This document shows, one piece after another, positions 8,114 through 16,758 of a stretch of DNA of 64,000 nucleotides. The stretch comes from Methylosinus sp. Sm6 (GTDB taxonomy: Bacteria > Pseudomonadota > Alphaproteobacteria > Rhizobiales > Beijerinckiaceae): NCBI RefSeq assembly GCF_019802345.1, contig NZ_JAINDZ010000014.1:1-64000 (forward strand), read 5' to 3'. The position numbers and the translations under genes are program-made. The first letter of the stretch is position 1, and every line of letters starts with the position of its first letter. Under the pieces are notes generated by a model. It was not told the DNA's origin, ran no database searches, and saw only the letters and a program-made list of their open reading frames with translations.

Positions 8114-8458
8114 TCAGAAGGGCATGCCGACGCCCATTCCGCCATTGGAGTTCATATTGACGGGGGCCTTGCCGAAGCGCGGCGTGTCGTCCTGTTTTTC
8201 TTTCGGCTTCGGCGGGGATTTGCCGGGCGACCACCCCTCGAGCTCGCCGAACTGGCGGTTGTCGGTCTTGGCGCCGGCTGCACCCCTGTCGGCGGGCGAA
8301 GCGGCGCTCTGCGGCTTCGCCTTTTTGCCCTTTGCCGGGGCGGACGCGCCGAGCGCGCTTGTGTCGAGCGTCCATTCCTGCGCCGTCGCGGCGCTGGCGC
8401 CGAGGACCGTCGTCAGGGCGAGAACGGCGGCGATCGTGAGATGCGGGCCCAATCGCAT
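8114..8458 (-). CDS. Small secreted protein, lineage-specific
   Basis: The 114-residue product has a signal peptide (MRLGPHLTIAAVLALTTVLG..., cleavage near ATAQ), then a low-complexity, charged, proline- and lysine-rich body (KGKKAKPQ, SPPKPKEKQDD) and a glycine/methionine-rich end (NGGMGVGMPF). No known domain; it is probably disordered in the periplasm. It is convergent with the M48 protease with only 6 bp between stops, so there is no room for a terminator between them. Function unknown. Confidence 0.65.
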   Translation of the reverse strand: MRLGPHLTIAAVLALTTVLGASAATAQEWTLDTSALGASAPAKGKKAKPQSAASPADRGAAGAKTDNRQFGELEGWSPGKSPPKPKEKQDDTPRFGKAPVNMNSNGGMGVGMPF

Positions 8459-8575
8459 GAAGGCTACTCCACGAGCAATGTCGAGCTTGCGACAGGATGC
8501 CCCCTCGGAACCGGAAAGACAAGCCGCGCTCGTTTCCGGACTGCTTCACGAGCGTGGCCGCGATGCGGCCCGGGG

Positions 8576-8751
8576 GAATCGGACGAAGGACTACAGCCCC
8601 ATCACCCTCATCCTGAGGAGCCCGGGAAGCGGGCGTCTCGAAGGACGGCAACGGGGAGAAGCCTTTGATTGCGCCCCACGGCCGTCCTTCGAGACGCCGC
8701 CTGTGGCGGCTCCTCAGGACGAGGGGTAGGGATTTATCCTCCACCCAATTG
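8576..8751. repeat. MITE-like palindromic element, full copy 1
   Basis: About 176 bp with degenerate terminal inverted repeats (GAATCGGACGAAGGA at the left, TCCTCCACCCAATTG at the right) and a perfect 17-bp inner inverted repeat, GGCGTCTCGAAGGACGG (8632-8648) against CCGTCCTTCGAGACGCC (8682-8698). The same layout recurs at 17147-17319, and half of it at 28513-28576. No open frame inside. It lies just past the 3' end of sdhB. Confidence 0.8.
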
Positions 8752-8769
8752 CCCTGCGATACGGCCGGC

Positions 8770-9558
8770 TCACTCTTTCTTCGTGTTCTGCGCAATGGCG
8801 AGGTTTTTCAGCTCGGCGATGGCCGTGCCGGGCTCCAGGCCCTTGGGGCAGGCGTTGGAACAATTGAGAATAGTGTGGCAGCGGTAGAGGCGGAAGGCGT
8901 CGTCGACATAAGCGACGCGCGCCTCGCCGGCCTCGTCGCGCGAGTCGATCACCCAGCGCTGCGCCTGCAGCAGCGCCGCCGGGCCGAGGAAACGGTCGGA
9001 GTTCCACCAATAGCTGGGACAGGAGGTGGAGCAGCAGGCGCACAAAATACATTCATAGAGGCCGTCGAGCTTGTGGCGCTGCTCCGGCGACTGCAGCCGC
9101 TCCTTCTCGGGGTCGGGGCTCTCCGCCTGCAGCCAGGGCTCGATGGCGGCGTGCTGGGCGTAGAAATCCGAAAGATCGGGCACGAGGTCCTTCACCACCG
9201 GCATATGCGGCAGCGGGTAGATTTTGATCGCGCCCTCGATCTCGTCCATGCCCTTGGTGCAGGCGAGCGTGTTGAGCCCGTCGATGTTCATGGAGCAGGA
9301 GCCGCAAATGCCCTCGCGGCAGGAACGGCGGAAGGTCAGCGTCGGGTCGATCTTGTTCTTGATCCAGAGGATCGCGTCCAGCACCATCGGCGCGCAATCG
9401 TCGAGATCGACGAAATAAGTGTCTATGCGCGGATTCGCAGAGGTGTCCGGATCGAAGCGATAGATGCGGAATTCTCTCAGCCGCGTCGCGCCTTCCGGCG
9501 CCGGCCAGACCTTGCCCTCGACCGGGCGGGAGTTTTGGGGAAGGACGAATTCGACCAT
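8770..9558 (-). CDS. sdhB: Succinate dehydrogenase iron-sulfur subunit
   Basis: SdhB carries electrons from SdhA flavin to ubiquinone in complex II at the inner membrane. The 262-residue protein shows the [2Fe-2S] motif CREGICGSC (Cys80, 85, 88), the [4Fe-4S] motif [16 protein letters not shown], and the [3Fe-4S] region [18 protein letters not shown] 9558 has a TGAGGCAG Shine-Dalgarno; longer frames run into vapD and are not supported. The gene starts 7 bp after the vapD stop, so its expression probably depends on a transcript passing through the toxin-antitoxin-like pair that separates it from sdhA. Confidence 0.97.
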   Translation of the reverse strand: MVEFVLPQNSRPVEGKVWPAPEGATRLREFRIYRFDPDTSANPRIDTYFVDLDDCAPMVLDAILWIKNKIDPTLTFRRSCREGICGSCSMNIDGLNTLACTKGMDEIEGAIKIYPLPHMPVVKDLVPDLSDFYAQHAAIEPWLQAESPDPEKERLQSPEQRHKLDGLYECILCACCSTSCPSYWWNSDRFLGPAALLQAQRWVIDSRDEAGEARVAYVDDAFRLYRCHTILNCSNACPKGLEPGTAIAELKNLAIAQNTKKE

Positions 9559-9565
9559 TTCTGCC

Positions 9566-9886
9566 TCAACGCTTGCGGTCGCGTGCGGAGCGTCCCGCCT
9601 CATAGCCGAGAAAGTCCATGAGCGTATCCTCCTCGGTGATCTGCAACATGCGGATATCGCGAACCGAGGGCTTGAACCAGGGAAAAAGCGCATCGAGGTC
9701 CATCGTCGCCTTCACGCAATCCGTCGCCCTGATATCGTCATTGCCGAAATAGACGCTGCCCTGCCGCCAGCGGAAGCCGCTCTCCTCCAGCTCCCGGCGA
9801 ATGTCGAAACATGCGTTGTTCCAGTTGGCGTTCGGATAGAGCTGACGAAGCTGCTCTGTGTCGAGATCGAAGGCGATGGCGTACAT
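9566..9886 (-). CDS. vapD: VapD-family endoribonuclease-like toxin
   Basis: The 106-residue product starts [19 protein letters not shown] and continues [22 protein letters not shown], the VapD signature (Cas2-related ferredoxin fold; H. pylori VapD is a ribonuclease). The acidic FDLDT strand expected at the active site is present. ATG 9886 has GGAG 9 nt upstream. It is encoded between sdhA and sdhB in the same direction, 59 bp after a small antitoxin-like gene and 7 bp before sdhB. The C-terminal ~15 residues ([13 protein letters not shown]) are basic and may be an extension. Known antitoxins of VapD (VapX type) differ from the upstream gene, so the pairing is inferred. Confidence 0.88.
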   Translation of the reverse strand: MYAIAFDLDTEQLRQLYPNANWNNACFDIRRELEESGFRWRQGSVYFGNDDIRATDCVKATMDLDALFPWFKPSVRDIRMLQITEEDTLMDFLGYEAGRSARDRKR

Positions 9887-9945
9887 GTAATTGCTCCGGC
9901 CCGGGCGGTTGTGGCCGATCGTCGGCTTGCGAGACGACGATGCTC

Positions 9946-10167
9946 TCACCGGTCGCGATCCTCTCGAATGAGAAGCGTGCTGTCGGTTTGTACGACGCCC
10001 TTCGGCGTCATGGCCGCTATGGCGTCCATCCGCTCCGAGAGCGCCCTGCGCCGTTCGGCCCGCAGCACGGTTAAAATCTGTTCTTCCAACGAAAGATTGT
10101 TCGACCTCGCCTGCTGCAGAAGCTCGCCCCGCAGGCCGTCGTCCAGCTGCAGAGTCACGCTGGTCAT
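9946..10167 (-). CDS. FitA/VapB-like ribbon-helix-helix antitoxin
   Basis: The 73-residue product begins MTSVTLQLDDGLRGELLQQA, a ribbon-helix-helix strand and first helix as in FitA/Arc-type antitoxins, and ends DSTLLIREDRDR, a tail typical of antitoxins partnered with PIN-domain VapC toxins. No PIN gene follows; vapD does instead. ATG 10167 has an AAAGGA Shine-Dalgarno. It starts 27 bp after sdhA. Such proteins bind their own promoter and neutralise a toxin; here that promoter would be internal to the sdh operon. Partnership with VapD is inferred from adjacency. Confidence 0.8.
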   Translation of the reverse strand: MTSVTLQLDDGLRGELLQQARSNNLSLEEQILTVLRAERRRALSERMDAIAAMTPKGVVQTDSTLLIREDRDR

Positions 10168-10194
10168 CGCCTGGATCCTTTCGCCGATTCTCCC

Positions 10195-12027
10195 TCAATA
10201 CACCCGCGCCTTCGGCTCTATATAAGCCACCTCGTCGGACATCGTGTAGCTGTGCACCGGGCGATAATCCAGCGCCACCGTCTTGGCCGCATCGTCGATC
10301 GAGGCCAGCGTGTGCTTCATCCAATCGGCGTCGTCGCGATTGGGGAAATCCTCGCGGGCGTGGGCGCCGCGGGATTCGGTGCGGTTCTTCGCCGAATCCA
10401 TCGTCACCACCGCCTGGGCGAGCAGATTGTCGAGTTCCAATGTCTCGACGAGATCGGTGTTCCAGATCAGCGAGCGGTCGGCGATCTTCAGATCGGCGCT
10501 GTCGCGCCAGACGGCGTGAATCGCCTGCGAGCCTTCCTCCAGCACCTCGCCGGCGCGATAGACGGCGCAATGCGATTGCATCACGCGCTGCATCTTCAGC
10601 CGCAGCTCGGCGGTCGGCGTGCCGCCGGCGGCGTGGCGGAACCTGTCGAGCCGCGACAGAGCGAGATCGGCGGAATCGGCCGGCAGCTCTGGCTGCGCCT
10701 GCCCCGGCTTCACCAGCTCGGCGGCGCGCAGCCCCGCGGCGCGGCCGAAGACGACGAGATCGACGAGCGAATTGGAGCCGAGGCGATTGGCGCCATGCAC
10801 CGACACGCAGGCCGCCTCGCCGATCGCCATGAGGCCGGGCACGACCATATCCGGGTTGTCGCCGGTCTTGCGCAGCACCTCGCCGTGAAAATTGGTCGGT
10901 ATGCCGCCCATGTTGTAATGCACGGTCGGCAGCACCGGAATGGGCTCGCGCGTCACATCGACGCCGGCGAAAATTTTCGCGCTCTCGGAGATGCCCGGCA
11001 GGCGCTCGTGCAGGATCGCCGGATCCAAATGCTCGAGATGCAGGTGAATGTGGTCCTTCAGCCTGCCGACGCCGCGGCCCTCTCTGATTTCAACGGTCAT
11101 CGCGCGCGAAACCATGTCGCGCGGCGCGAGATCCTTCACCGACGGCGCATAGCGCTCCATGAAGCGCTCGCCCTCGCTGTTGGTGAGATAGCCGCCCTCG
11201 CCGCGCGCGCCTTCGGTGATGAGGCAGCCGGCGCCATAGATGCCGGTCGGATGGAATTGCACGAACTCCATGTCCTGCAGCGGCAGGCCGGCGCGCAGCG
11301 CCATGCCGCCGCCGTCGCCGGTGCAGGTATGCGCGGAGGTGGCCGAGAGAAAAGCGCGGCCATAGCCGCCGGTGGCGAGCACGGTGAGCGCGGCGCGGAA
11401 ACGATGAATGGTCCCGTCGTCGAGCTTCAGGCACATGACGCCGCGCGCGGCGCCGCTCGAGTCCGTGATGAGATCGATGGCGAAATATTCGACGAAGAAG
11501 CGCGCGTCATAGCGCAGCGCCTGGCCGTAGAGCGTGTGCAGCATCGCATGGCCCGTGCGGTCGGCGGCAGCGCAGGTGCGCTGCGCGGGCGGGCCCTTGC
11601 CGAAATCCGTGGTCATGCCGCCGAAGGGGCGTTGATAGATGCGGCCGTCCTCGGTGCGCGAGAACGGCACGCCCCAATGCTCGAGCTCGTAGACCGCTTG
11701 CGGCGCGTTGCGGCACAAATATTCGATCGCGTCCTGGTCTCCGAGCCAGTCGGAGCCCTTGACCGTATCGTACATGTGCCATTTCCAATCGTCCGGCCCC
11801 ATATTGCCGAGCGCCGCGGCGACGCCGCCCTGCGCGGCGACTGTGTGCGAGCGGGTCGGAAACACCTTGGTGACGCAGGCGACCTTCAGCCCCGCCTTCA
11901 CGCAGCCGACGACCGCGCGCAGCCCTGCGCCGCCCGCGCCGACCACCACCACATCGAACGTATGGTCGATGATCGGATAGGCTCGGCCGCCGATATGGGC
12001 CGTCGTCGTGTCGCCGTTTGCAGACAT
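10195..12027 (-). CDS. sdhA: Succinate dehydrogenase flavoprotein subunit
   Basis: SdhA oxidises succinate to fumarate with covalently bound FAD on the cytoplasmic face of complex II. The 610-residue product has the dinucleotide fold [13 protein letters not shown], the histidyl-FAD attachment segment [12 protein letters not shown], the substrate-binding [21 protein letters not shown] and the C-terminal [12 protein letters not shown]-like motif ([16 protein letters not shown]). ATG 12027 has GAGGAA 5-6 nt upstream, and the ~32 bp gap to sdhD fits one operon. Length and motifs are ordinary; the only oddity is the gene pair inserted after it. Confidence 0.98.
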   Translation of the reverse strand: MSANGDTTTAHIGGRAYPIIDHTFDVVVVGAGGAGLRAVVGCVKAGLKVACVTKVFPTRSHTVAAQGGVAAALGNMGPDDWKWHMYDTVKGSDWLGDQDAIEYLCRNAPQAVYELEHWGVPFSRTEDGRIYQRPFGGMTTDFGKGPPAQRTCAAADRTGHAMLHTLYGQALRYDARFFVEYFAIDLITDSSGAARGVMCLKLDDGTIHRFRAALTVLATGGYGRAFLSATSAHTCTGDGGGMALRAGLPLQDMEFVQFHPTGIYGAGCLITEGARGEGGYLTNSEGERFMERYAPSVKDLAPRDMVSRAMTVEIREGRGVGRLKDHIHLHLEHLDPAILHERLPGISESAKIFAGVDVTREPIPVLPTVHYNMGGIPTNFHGEVLRKTGDNPDMVVPGLMAIGEAACVSVHGANRLGSNSLVDLVVFGRAAGLRAAELVKPGQAQPELPADSADLALSRLDRFRHAAGGTPTAELRLKMQRVMQSHCAVYRAGEVLEEGSQAIHAVWRDSADLKIADRSLIWNTDLVETLELDNLLAQAVVTMDSAKNRTESRGAHAREDFPNRDDADWMKHTLASIDDAAKTVALDYRPVHSYTMSDEVAYIEPKARVY

Positions 12028-12059
12028 CGTTTTCCTCGTCGAAAGAAGGGCGCGGCCGG

Positions 12060-12440
12060 TCAGCGCGGCGCGGCGATGATCATGATCGACAGCGTCCACG
12101 TCGCGCCGATGGCGATCGTCAGCCATTTGTTGACGGTGAGGGCTCGGCGCTTCAGCGCCGCGTCATGGACATAGTCCTCGACGATGGTCTCCATGCCGAG
12201 CCGCGCGTGATAGGCGGCGATGCAGATGAAGGCGATCAGCGCGATGGCTGGAAAGGGACGCCCGAGCTCCGCGCGCGCCGCCTCATATGGCTGGCCGGAT
12301 AGATGAGCGATGAACCACACGGATAGGAGGCCGAGCGGCGCCAGGGCGCATGCGCTGTGGCGCATGGCGAGCGCATGCAGAGAGCCGGAATGATCGGATG
12401 TGAAGGCGGCGCCTTTGCCGCTGCGCCCGCTCTCGAACAT
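12060..12440 (-). CDS. sdhD: Succinate dehydrogenase membrane anchor subunit
   Basis: The 126-residue hydrophobic protein has three predicted membrane helices (around [51 protein letters not shown]) and the [15 protein letters not shown] segment typical of alphaproteobacterial SdhD, whose histidine lies near heme b. ATG 12440 is preceded by GGAGGAAAGG. It lies between sdhC and sdhA. Confidence 0.95.
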   Translation of the reverse strand: MFESGRSGKGAAFTSDHSGSLHALAMRHSACALAPLGLLSVWFIAHLSGQPYEAARAELGRPFPAIALIAFICIAAYHARLGMETIVEDYVHDAALKRRALTVNKWLTIAIGATWTLSIMIIAAPR

Positions 12441-12501
12441 GGCCTTTCCTCCCGTGGAACCGCGCGCGGCGGATGTGCGATGATGTGAGCGGCGCGGCTC
12501 G

Positions 12502-12915
12502 TCAGCCGAACAGCGCCACGGCCGCCCAAAGCAGAATAGTGAGCGCCACGCCGCCGCCGAGCGTCGCCTTGGCGAGCAGCTCGCGGCCCGGCCCGTCCAG
12601 ATATAGGCCGCGATCCCAGATCGCATGACGAACGCCGCCGAGCAGATGATGGAGCAGCGCCCAGCTGAACAGGAAGACGAACGCCTTGCCGATGAGGGAG
12701 CTCGCGATCCACGACACGGCCGAGAACGCCGACGGGCCCAGCGCGAGCCCGAGCAGATAGAAGGCGAGCAGGATCGCTCCCGCATAGAGCGCCGCGCCGC
12801 TGATCCGATGCGCGATGGACATCGCCATCGTGATGATCGGCTTGTAGACGGAAAGATGCGGAGACAGCGGCCGCGCAGCGGCGAGCCTCTCGCTCACGGG
12901 ATCGGCGTCGGCCAT
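12502..12915 (-). CDS. sdhC: Succinate dehydrogenase cytochrome b556 subunit
   Basis: The 137-residue protein opens with ERLAAARPLSPHLSVYKP, the family's RPLSPHL-x-IY motif, and has the heme-ligating histidine in LLHHLLGGVRHAIWD, plus three membrane helices (AALYAGAILLAFYLLGLAL, SWIASSLIGKAFVFLFSW, C-terminal ILLWAAVALFG). It is the first gene of sdhC-D-A-(antitoxin-vapD)-B. Confidence 0.96.
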   Translation of the reverse strand: MADADPVSERLAAARPLSPHLSVYKPIITMAMSIAHRISGAALYAGAILLAFYLLGLALGPSAFSAVSWIASSLIGKAFVFLFSWALLHHLLGGVRHAIWDRGLYLDGPGRELLAKATLGGGVALTILLWAAVALFG

Positions 12916-13328
12916 GCTCGTCCTCTCTTTCCCAAGTCCCCGCTGAGAGATAATTCAATCACGCCGGGCCTGCAACAACGCATTCGCGAAGCACGGGAAA
13001 GGCGTTTCCGAAACGCCGCGTCGCCGCCGCGGCGCCGTCGCCGGTCCTGATCTTCCCGCGGCGCCATATCGCTTCTTCCGCGCAAATCGAGTCGAAATGC
13101 GTTCCCATTGCCGCCCGATCTGTTAACATGCCGGCGCCGACGTCGCTCAGGGCCAGCAGGCGCGATCGTTCGGTCGATCAGCGTCGAGGATTTTTCGACG
13201 GATCGTCTGTCGCGTGCGCGTAGCGTTGCTTTTTTCGAATACGTCGGACCACCGGGCTATTTTCCCGGCGGAGTGTGGCCTGCGGTCTCATGGCTTACTT
13301 TTTCGTCCACACATCTCGAGAGCGAACT
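12916..13328. other. Divergent intergenic region between sdhC and the FixJ-like regulator
   Basis: About 410 bp that should contain the sdh promoter (leftward) and the regulator promoter (rightward). No gene, riboswitch or clear promoter pair is visible. Open frames here are Arg-rich and non-protein-like. Confidence 0.45.
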
Positions 13329-14006
13329 ATGAAATACGGTGAAACCATCCATATCTGTGGCGTCGATCCGGTCATTCGAACGTCCTTGAAAGCCATATTG
13401 GACAAGACCGATTATCGCGTCCGCCTGCACGACGACGCCGGACGCTTCGTCGAGGCCGTCGAACCAGACGGCCGCGGCTGCGTCCTCGCTTATGTCGACA
13501 TGCCCGATCTGATCGGCCTCGATTTCCTCGAGACCGCCAAGACGCATCGGATCGAGCTGCCGATCATCGTGATCACCGCGCAGGCGAATGTGCGCGGCGC
13601 GATTCAGGTGATGAAGGAGGGCGCCTATGATCTGCTCGAGCTGCCGCTGAATGAGGAGAGGCTGCTCGCCGCGGTGCAGCAGGCGATGGCGCGCCGCGTC
13701 GACTTCGGCGCCTATCGCGGACGCCCGCGGCTGACGCCCGGGCGCCTCAGCACGCTCACCAGCCGGGAGAACGACGTGCTCGCCGGCCTCGTCGACGGCA
13801 AGCTCAACAAGGTCATCGCGCATGAGCTCGGCATCAGCGCGCGCACCGTCGAGACGCATCGCTCGCATATCATGACCAAGATGCGGGTGAAGAGCGTCGC
13901 CGATCTGGTGCGCATCTCGCTCGGCGCCCCGCGGCACGACCCGAGCCGGATCATGCCGCCGGCCTCGCGCCAGATGACGGTGGAGGCGCCCGACAGCCGC
14001 CGCTGA
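13329..14006 (+). CDS. FixJ/NarL-family regulator with degenerate receiver domain
   Basis: The 225-residue product has a receiver-like domain (residues about 6-122) and a LuxR-type helix-turn-helix (about 144-205, LTSRENDVLAGLVDGKLNKVI...SARTVETHRSHIMTKM). Aligned by eye to FixJ, the phosphorylation site aspartate is Tyr55 (AYVDMP), two of the three N-terminal acidic residues are Gly11-Val12, and the conserved lysine is Leu105 (ELPL for EKPF); Thr83 is retained. It is therefore unlikely to be switched by phosphorylation. No histidine kinase is adjacent. ATG 13329 is selected; an upstream in-frame ATG at 13275 lacks domain support. It is divergent from sdhC, so it might act on sdh, but that is a guess. 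Confidence 0.88.
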   Translation: MKYGETIHICGVDPVIRTSLKAILDKTDYRVRLHDDAGRFVEAVEPDGRGCVLAYVDMPDLIGLDFLETAKTHRIELPIIVITAQANVRGAIQVMKEGAYDLLELPLNEERLLAAVQQAMARRVDFGAYRGRPRLTPGRLSTLTSRENDVLAGLVDGKLNKVIAHELGISARTVETHRSHIMTKMRVKSVADLVRISLGAPRHDPSRIMPPASRQMTVEAPDSRR

Positions 14007-14042
14007 TCCCGGGGCGGCTGTCGCCAGACGCGCATAGAGGCT

Positions 14043-14102
14043 CCGGAGCGTGGCCGCGGATCGCATGGCGCGCAATACGGCCATGCGGACGCCACGCTCC
14101 GG
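14043..14102. repeat. Nested inverted repeat between the regulator and alr
   Basis: Outer arms CCGGAGCGTGGC (14043-14054) and GCCACGCTCCGG (14091-14102) are perfect 12-bp complements; inside, GCATGGC (14063-14069) pairs with GCCATGC (14080-14086). The RNA would form a long hairpin ending 16 bp before the alr start. It could terminate the regulator transcript, or hold the alr ribosome site; no T-run is present. Confidence 0.55.
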
Positions 14103-14118
14103 CGCTAGAATATGTTTC

Positions 14119-15264
14119 ATGCGAATCGATCGATCGGCCCGAGCGCCTACGAGCGACTCCCTCCCGGCGCAGGCGCGGGCGGCGACGCTCTGCGTCGATC
14201 TTTCGGCGCTCGTCGCCAATTGGCGTCTTCTCGCGGCGCGCGCGCCCGGCGCCGATTGCGCGGCCGTGGTCAAGGCCGACGCCTATGGGATCGGCCTGGA
14301 GCCGGCGGCGCGCGCGCTCGCGGCCGCCGGCTGCCGCACCTTTTTCGTCGCCACGGCCGGCGAGGGCGAGCGCCTCCGCGCAGTCGCGCCCCGCGCCATC
14401 GTCTATGTTCTCGAGGGGCTGCCCCAGGGCGGCGCGCCCATGCTCGCCACGGCGCGCCTGCGTCCGGTCCTCGCCTCGCTCGAGGAAATTCGCGAATGGG
14501 GCGCTTTCGGCCGCTCGATCGGACGGCGCCTGCCCGCCGCGCTGCAATTCGACACCGGCATGAATCGGCTCGGCCTGGCGCCGCGCGAGGCCGCCGCAGC
14601 GGCGGCGGCCGCTCAGGACATCGAGACGACGCTGGTGATGAGCCATTTCGTTTGCGCGCAATGGGCGGAGGATGCGCGCAACGCCCGGCAGATCGCCGGC
14701 TTCGAGGAGGCGCTGCGCTTCTTCCCCGGCGCGCCGGCGTCGCTCAGCAATTCCTCCGGCATATTTCTGTCTCAAAAGCCGCATTACGATCTGCTGCGCC
14801 CGGGCTATGCGCTCTATGGCGGCAATCCCACGCCTTGCGCGCCAAATCCGATGCGGCCGGTCGTGCGGCTGGAAGCGAGCGTGCTGGCGGTGCGGGACAT
14901 CGAGGTCGGCGAAACCGTGGGCTATGACGGGGTCTGGACCGCGGCCCGCCCGACGCGGCTGGCGACGCTCGGGCTCGGCTATGGCGACGGCCTTCCGGCG
15001 GGCGCCTCCTCCCTTCCCGGGCGCGCCGGCGCGGAGGCGATCATCGGCGACTATCGCTGTCCGCTGGTCGGGCGCGTGTCGATGGATTTCGTGATGCTCG
15101 ACGTGACCGACATCCCCGCATCCGCCGCCCATCGCGGCGCGACCGCGGAAATTCTCGGCGAGACGATCGGCGTCGACGAGCTGGCGGCGCGCAGCGGCAC
15201 GATCGGCTATGAGATTTTGACCCGGCTCGGCCGGCGGTACGAGCGGCGCTATATCGGCGGCTGA
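14119..15264 (+). CDS. alr: Alanine racemase
   Basis: Alr interconverts L- and D-alanine for peptidoglycan, using PLP. The 381-residue product shows the PLP-lysine motif AAVVKADAYGIG near the N-terminus, FDTGMNRLG, SNSSGI, RPGYALYGG, the second active-site tyrosine region VGYDGVW, LGYGDGL, and VGRVSMDFVMLDVT. ATG 14119 is chosen because upstream in-frame codons fall in the nested hairpin; homology begins about 20 residues in. Usual length is 360-380, so the N-terminal ~20 residues may be a short extension. It converges on the coiled-coil gene 6 bp away. Confidence 0.96.
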   Translation: MRIDRSARAPTSDSLPAQARAATLCVDLSALVANWRLLAARAPGADCAAVVKADAYGIGLEPAARALAAAGCRTFFVATAGEGERLRAVAPRAIVYVLEGLPQGGAPMLATARLRPVLASLEEIREWGAFGRSIGRRLPAALQFDTGMNRLGLAPREAAAAAAAAQDIETTLVMSHFVCAQWAEDARNARQIAGFEEALRFFPGAPASLSNSSGIFLSQKPHYDLLRPGYALYGGNPTPCAPNPMRPVVRLEASVLAVRDIEVGETVGYDGVWTAARPTRLATLGLGYGDGLPAGASSLPGRAGAEAIIGDYRCPLVGRVSMDFVMLDVTDIPASAAHRGATAEILGETIGVDELAARSGTIGYEILTRLGRRYERRYIGG

Positions 15265-15270
15265 GGAGGC

Positions 15271-15636
15271 TCAGGCGCCGTCGCCGGGCGCGGTCGCGTC
15301 ACGGCCGAGGATCAGCGGAACGCTCGCGTCGACCGGCGACGGGCGGTGGGCGCCGCGCTCCATCACCGCGACCTTGATCGCCAAATCCTCGATTCTCTGA
15401 TTGAGCCCGCCTTGAACGGAATTAACAATATTTTGCGTTTCCCGCAGCGCGTCGACACGAACGTCGGCGCGGACGACCTTCAGCTCGACCTCGAGGCTCC
15501 GTAGGCGCTGGTCCAGGGCATTGACCGCATCGGCGAGCTTCTTCTGCGATTCTTGCAAGGATTTTATAGTCTCGATGACTTGCAGATGCTCGGCGAGCTC
15601 CTTCGCCGCTTGGGCGATCTTGTCACGTCCCAGCAT
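15271..15636 (-). CDS. Coiled-coil protein of unknown function
   Basis: The 121-residue product is mostly one predicted coiled coil (about residues 5-90: AKELAEHLQVIETIKSLQ, LADAVNALDQRLRSLEVELKVVRADV) followed by a flexible tail. It has no signal peptide or known domain. Its ATG at 15636 lies 14 bp inside the end of the cold-shock-domain gene, so the two are translationally coupled and their products may work together. Function unknown. Confidence 0.72.
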   Translation of the reverse strand: MLGRDKIAQAAKELAEHLQVIETIKSLQESQKKLADAVNALDQRLRSLEVELKVVRADVRVDALRETQNIVNSVQGGLNQRIEDLAIKVAVMERGAHRPSPVDASVPLILGRDATAPGDGA

Positions 15637-15991
15637 GCTTCGACAAAGCTCCGGCGACAGAATGACTGATATAATCGAAATGCGCCTGCGGAGAATCGAG
15701 CCGCTCCGCGCAGATCAAAGCAATCGCTTCGGTCTTGATCAGCTCGTAATCGTCGTCGGCGAGCTCGTTCTCGGCCGACGCGCTCGAAGCGCCGGCGAGG
15801 ACGTAGAAGACGTCGTCCCCCCCGTTCGGCTGCACGAAGCCGAAGCCTTTCCCCACGTCGAACCATTTCACCCGTTGCGGCGCGACGGCTTTCGGCAAGC
15901 CGGCCAGCCTTCTCAGGGCGGCCGCCAGTCCCGCGTCCGGCGAGGAAACGTCGGCGCTCTGCTCGTCGTCAGCGGTTTTTTCTGTGGACAT
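15623..15991 (-). CDS. Cold-shock-domain (OB-fold) nucleic-acid-binding protein
   Basis: The 122-residue product has a cold-shock-type segment VKWFDVGKGFGFVQPNGG followed by DDVFYVL (about residues 41-65), with RNP1-like KGFGFV. A polar, acidic leader precedes it and a ~55-residue tail follows, longer than classic 70-residue Csp proteins. The RNP2 strand VFYV differs from the usual VFVHF. ATG 15991 has an AAAGGGTC ribosome site; ATG 16021 is possible but unsupported. It overlaps the coiled-coil gene by 14 bp. A role in RNA binding is inferred from the fold. Confidence 0.78.
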   Translation of the reverse strand: MSTEKTADDEQSADVSSPDAGLAAALRRLAGLPKAVAPQRVKWFDVGKGFGFVQPNGGDDVFYVLAGASSASAENELADDDYELIKTEAIALICAERLDSPQAHFDYISHSVAGALSKHAGT

Positions 15992-16091
15992 GGGGCGCAG
16001 ACCCTTTGTGGGATCACGCATAAGCTAATTGCCGAAAGCAAAAATATCCACCGATATTCCGCCGGCCTCGCCCCGGGGGAGGAGCGCGACC

Positions 16092-16730
16092 TCACGCCCT
16101 CTCGAACCAGGGCGTCAGCACCGGATAGCCTTCCCCGGCCAAAAGCGCCGCGGTCTCGTAGAGCGGCAGGCCGACCACGGCGGAATAAGAGCCGATGAGC
16201 CGCACCGCGAAGCTGCCGGCGAGGCCCTGAATGGCGTAGCCGCCGGCCTTGCCGCGCCATTCGCCGGAGGCGAGATAGGCGTCGATCTCGGTCGCCGACA
16301 GGCGCTTGAAGCGCAGGCGCGTCTCGACGAGGCGGCGGCGCTCGGCGCGGCGCGGCGTCAGCAGCGTGACGCCGGTGAACACCCGATGCTGGCGTCCCGA
16401 CAGCAGCCGCAGGCAGTCCTCGGCCTGCTCGACATCCTCGCATTTGGGCAGGATGCGGCGGCCGACGGCGACGACCGTGTCGGCGGCCAAGATATAGCAG
16501 CCCTCGAGCTCGGGCCGGTAGGCGATCAGCTTGACGGCCGCGGCGGCCTTCTCGCCGGACAGCCGGGCGGCGAGGCTGCGCGGCAGCTCGTTGCGCTGCG
16601 GAGTCTCGTCTATTGCTGTCGGCAGCAGGGCGTCGGCGTCGAGGCCGATCTGCTGCAGCAGGGCGAGCCTCCGGGGCGAGGCGGAAGCGAGGGCCAGAAG
16701 CGGCCGCGCGGCAGTCGGCTGGGACGTCAC
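16092..16730 (-). CDS. maf: Maf-family nucleotide pyrophosphatase
   Basis: Maf proteins hydrolyse non-canonical or house-cleaning NTPs. The 212-residue protein has the family N-terminal [17 protein letters not shown], a DETPQ motif, [23 protein letters not shown], and [25 protein letters not shown] with the conserved G-S-x-x-x-V-x-G-L-P. Translation probably starts at GTG 16730, with GGAG about 12 nt upstream. It follows infA by 28 bp on the same strand, the usual alphaproteobacterial infA-maf arrangement. Confidence 0.95.
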   Translation of the reverse strand: MTSQPTAARPLLALASASPRRLALLQQIGLDADALLPTAIDETPQRNELPRSLAARLSGEKAAAAVKLIAYRPELEGCYILAADTVVAVGRRILPKCEDVEQAEDCLRLLSGRQHRVFTGVTLLTPRRAERRRLVETRLRFKRLSATEIDAYLASGEWRGKAGGYAIQGLAGSFAVRLIGSYSAVVGLPLYETAALLAGEGYPVLTPWFERA

Positions 16731-16758
16731 GGCGATCGGCTCCGCGCTGCAATGGCAA

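Noticed and set aside
9887-9945. Possible remnant of a PIN toxin between the antitoxin-like gene and vapD
   Set aside because: The 59-bp spacer translated in all minus-strand frames gives no PIN start (no LDTN-like segment).
10252-12174. A 640-residue plus-strand frame antisense to sdhA
   Set aside because: Mirror of sdhA codon usage; no protein-like features.
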